NCBI GenBank assembly: GCA_030147455.1
Contig: JASKZU010000070.1
Coordinates: 1 to 6,505 of the forward strand
DNA: 6,505 nt
Source: Planococcus sp. (in: firmicutes)
GTDB lineage: Bacteria > Bacillota > Bacilli > Bacillales_A > Planococcaceae
Reading direction: 5' to 3'
Both the position numbers and the translations under genes were made by a program. Numbering within the stretch: the stretch's first letter is position 1; every line of letters begins with the position of its first letter. The notes beneath the pieces are model-generated. The model had not been told where the DNA came from and made no database searches. It saw only the letters and a list, made by a program, of their open reading frames with translations. Below, in pieces: positions 4,948 through 6,505 of this stretch.

Positions 4948-6505
4948 ATGAAATTAGAAGAGAAATACATAACGCCTTCTTCTCAACTGATGGCTGATTA
5001 TACTGGCGGGGATGCTGGCATCCTTGACTATTTTTCATACAACCCTTCGATGGAACAGGCAAGCGAACGGCTGGCGGCATTAAAAGACCATCCTGTTGAC
5101 CGGGAAAAAGTAAGCAGCATAGTGGCGGGGTACATGGAGAACTTCGGACTGTCCGAATCGGCACGTATGAACTTGTCCCGTTTTGAGAACGGGGCTCCGG
5201 TCGTTGTAACAGGACAGCAAGCTGGTTTGTTGACAGGGCCGCTATATACGGTTCATAAAGCGATCTCAGTCATCCTTCTCGCGAGACAGGCATCTCAGGA
5301 ACTGGATACACATGTCGTCCCGCTTTTTTGGATTGCCGGGGAAGACCATGATTTGGCGGAAATTTCACATGTCTACCGCGAAGCGGGAGGACGTGTGGAA
5401 AAGCTCAACTATCCGCATGCGAAGCTGGGGAAAAAAGCAGCTTCACAAGCCCATCTCGAACGGGAACAAGCAACTGCGTTTTTGGAAGAGTATTTTCGCA
5501 GCCTGCCGGAAACGGCCTATACAAAAGAAGTTTGTAGTTTAGTATTTGAACATCTTGAGTCAGCGGATACGTTTACTTCCTTTTTCGCCTCATTGCTGAA
5601 CCATTTTTTCCGGGAAGAAGGATTGTTGTTCATCGATGCTGCAGATCAAAAATTGCGTGCTTATGAATCCGGCATCTTTTGCCGGATGATCGAAAATAAT
5701 GAAGCCATCGCTGGAGCGGTGATAGCAGCAGAGCAAGAGCTTGAAACAAAAGGTTACAAGCCTGGAATCGAAGCAAAGCCGGAAGCAGCGCATTTGTTTA
5801 TAACGGTTCAAGGCGAGCGCCTGTTGCTCGAACGCGAAAAAACAGGGTTTATCGTCAAGAATACAAACCTTCGCTACAGCAAACAAGAGCTGATGGAAAT
5901 TGCACAAAACGAACCACACCGCCTTAGCAACAATGTGGTCACCCGCCCGCTCATGCAGGATTTGGTTTTCCCAGTTCTCGCATTTGTCGGAGGACCTGGA
6001 GAAATTGCCTATTGGGCAGCTCTTAAAGGTGCTTTCGAAGTAATGGGAATAGAGATGCCGATTGTTATGCCCCGCCTCAGCTTTAGTCTTGTGGACCGCA
6101 GAACTGCAGCTCTTCTCGAAAAACGGGATTTGACATTTGAGCAGGTGGTAATGGAACGCCAAATTCCTCTGTTGCGAAACGATCTGATCGAACATATCCG
6201 CGACCTGGAAACAGAAGCAAAAATCGATGAAATCGAATATAGCCTGCGTGAGGAATACAGTGAGCTGCAGGAGCGGTTTACAGCAGTCAGCGCCGGCCTG
6301 AAGCCATTGGTCGAAAAAAACCTCAGCCTTCATCTAAAGCAGCTGAATTTCTTGAAAAACAAGCTGCGGGATGAAATGGCGATTCAAAACAGTACGCAGT
6401 TCAACCAGCTTACCGCGATTGAAAACATGCTGCTTCCCGAGTCCGGCTGGCAAGAGCGGATCTATAGTCCTGTCCCGTTCATGAACGAATATGGCTTGGA
6501 GCTGG
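4948..6505 (+). CDS. bshC: Bacillithiol biosynthesis cysteine-adding enzyme BshC, 3' end cut by window
   Basis: BshC joins L-cysteine to glucosaminyl-malate in the last step of bacillithiol synthesis, the main low-molecular-weight thiol of many Bacillales. The window holds 519 codons in one open frame; the family is about 540 residues, so roughly 20 are missing at the C-terminus. The Rossmann-like core shows VVVTGQQAGLLTGPLYT (85-101), PLFWIAGEDHDLAEI (125-139), the FVGGPGEIAYW segment (346-356) and MPRLSFSLVD (374-383). These are hallmark stretches of the former YllA family. A long charged, helical region at about 420-485 fits the coiled coil that dimerises the B. subtilis protein. AAAAGGAGA ends 9 bases before the ATG at 4948, and a likely promoter is at 4882-4910. 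No internal stop or frameshift is seen. In Bacillus, bshC follows panE (ylbQ) and precedes mraZ and the division/cell-wall cluster, as expected here too. Confidence 0.95.
   Translation, partial: MKLEEKYITPSSQLMADYTGGDAGILDYFSYNPSMEQASERLAALKDHPVDREKVSSIVAGYMENFGLSESARMNLSRFENGAPVVVTGQQAGLLTGPLYTVHKAISVILLARQASQELDTHVVPLFWIAGEDHDLAEISHVYREAGGRVEKLNYPHAKLGKKAASQAHLEREQATAFLEEYFRSLPETAYTKEVCSLVFEHLESADTFTSFFASLLNHFFREEGLLFIDAADQKLRAYESGIFCRMIENNEAIAGAVIAAEQELETKGYKPGIEAKPEAAHLFITVQGERLLLEREKTGFIVKNTNLRYSKQELMEIAQNEPHRLSNNVVTRPLMQDLVFPVLAFVGGPGEIAYWAALKGAFEVMGIEMPIVMPRLSFSLVDRRTAALLEKRDLTFEQVVMERQIPLLRNDLIEHIRDLETEAKIDEIEYSLREEYSELQERFTAVSAGLKPLVEKNLSLHLKQLNFLKNKLRDEMAIQNSTQFNQLTAIENMLLPESGWQERIYSPVPFMNEYGLEL

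Noticed and set aside
5590..6333. A 247-codon open frame on the minus strand
   Set aside because: It lies entirely within bshC, whose + frame carries clear family motifs throughout. The minus product is low-complexity in Cys, Phe and His, and no ribosome binding site or known motif supports it.

Overview
The window looks like ordinary chromosomal DNA from a low-to-mid GC Gram-positive bacterium of the Bacillales. A Planococcus/Planomicrobium-type member of the Planococcaceae is my best guess. The evidence is strong AAGGAGG-type ribosome binding sites, ATG starts, a Bacillus-type yngH-yngHB-yngE carboxylase set, and a bacillithiol synthesis gene (bshC) beside panE. All genes found are on the + strand. 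I see no mobile element, CRISPR array, tRNA or rRNA.

Left part (1-3572): acyl-CoA catabolism. The window opens in the C-terminal tail of a crotonase-family enoyl-CoA hydratase. A 154-bp gap follows, holding a sigma-A-like promoter overlapped by a perfect match to the CcpA catabolite-response element (cre). Then come three tightly packed genes: a biotin carboxylase (yngH), a 71-residue stand-alone biotin carrier protein (yngHB, overlapping yngH by 4 bp) and a carboxyltransferase (yngE). Together they should form a biotin-dependent acyl-CoA carboxylase. The carboxyltransferase active-site motif looks more like methylcrotonyl-CoA carboxylase than propionyl-CoA carboxylase, which fits leucine/isovalerate breakdown, with the hydratase as the next step. 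A strong intrinsic terminator ends the unit.

Middle (3573-4872): a second long hairpin, then a panE/ylbQ-like ketopantoate reductase family gene, overlapping by one base a small four-helix membrane protein of the DUF3397 type. The PanE homologue has lost most of the residues that define cofactor binding and catalysis in the family. This is the most unusual thing in the window.

Right part (4873-6505): a good extended -10 promoter and then bshC, the cysteine-adding enzyme of bacillithiol synthesis, cut by the window end roughly 20 codons before its expected stop. In Bacillus, panE-bshC lies just upstream of mraZ and the division/cell-wall (dcw) cluster, so mraZ and rsmH are expected next.

I found no clear sign of a previously undescribed multi-gene system. 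The points worth a second look are the degenerate PanE, the cre/promoter overlap, and the promoter-terminator-hairpin arrangement before panE.
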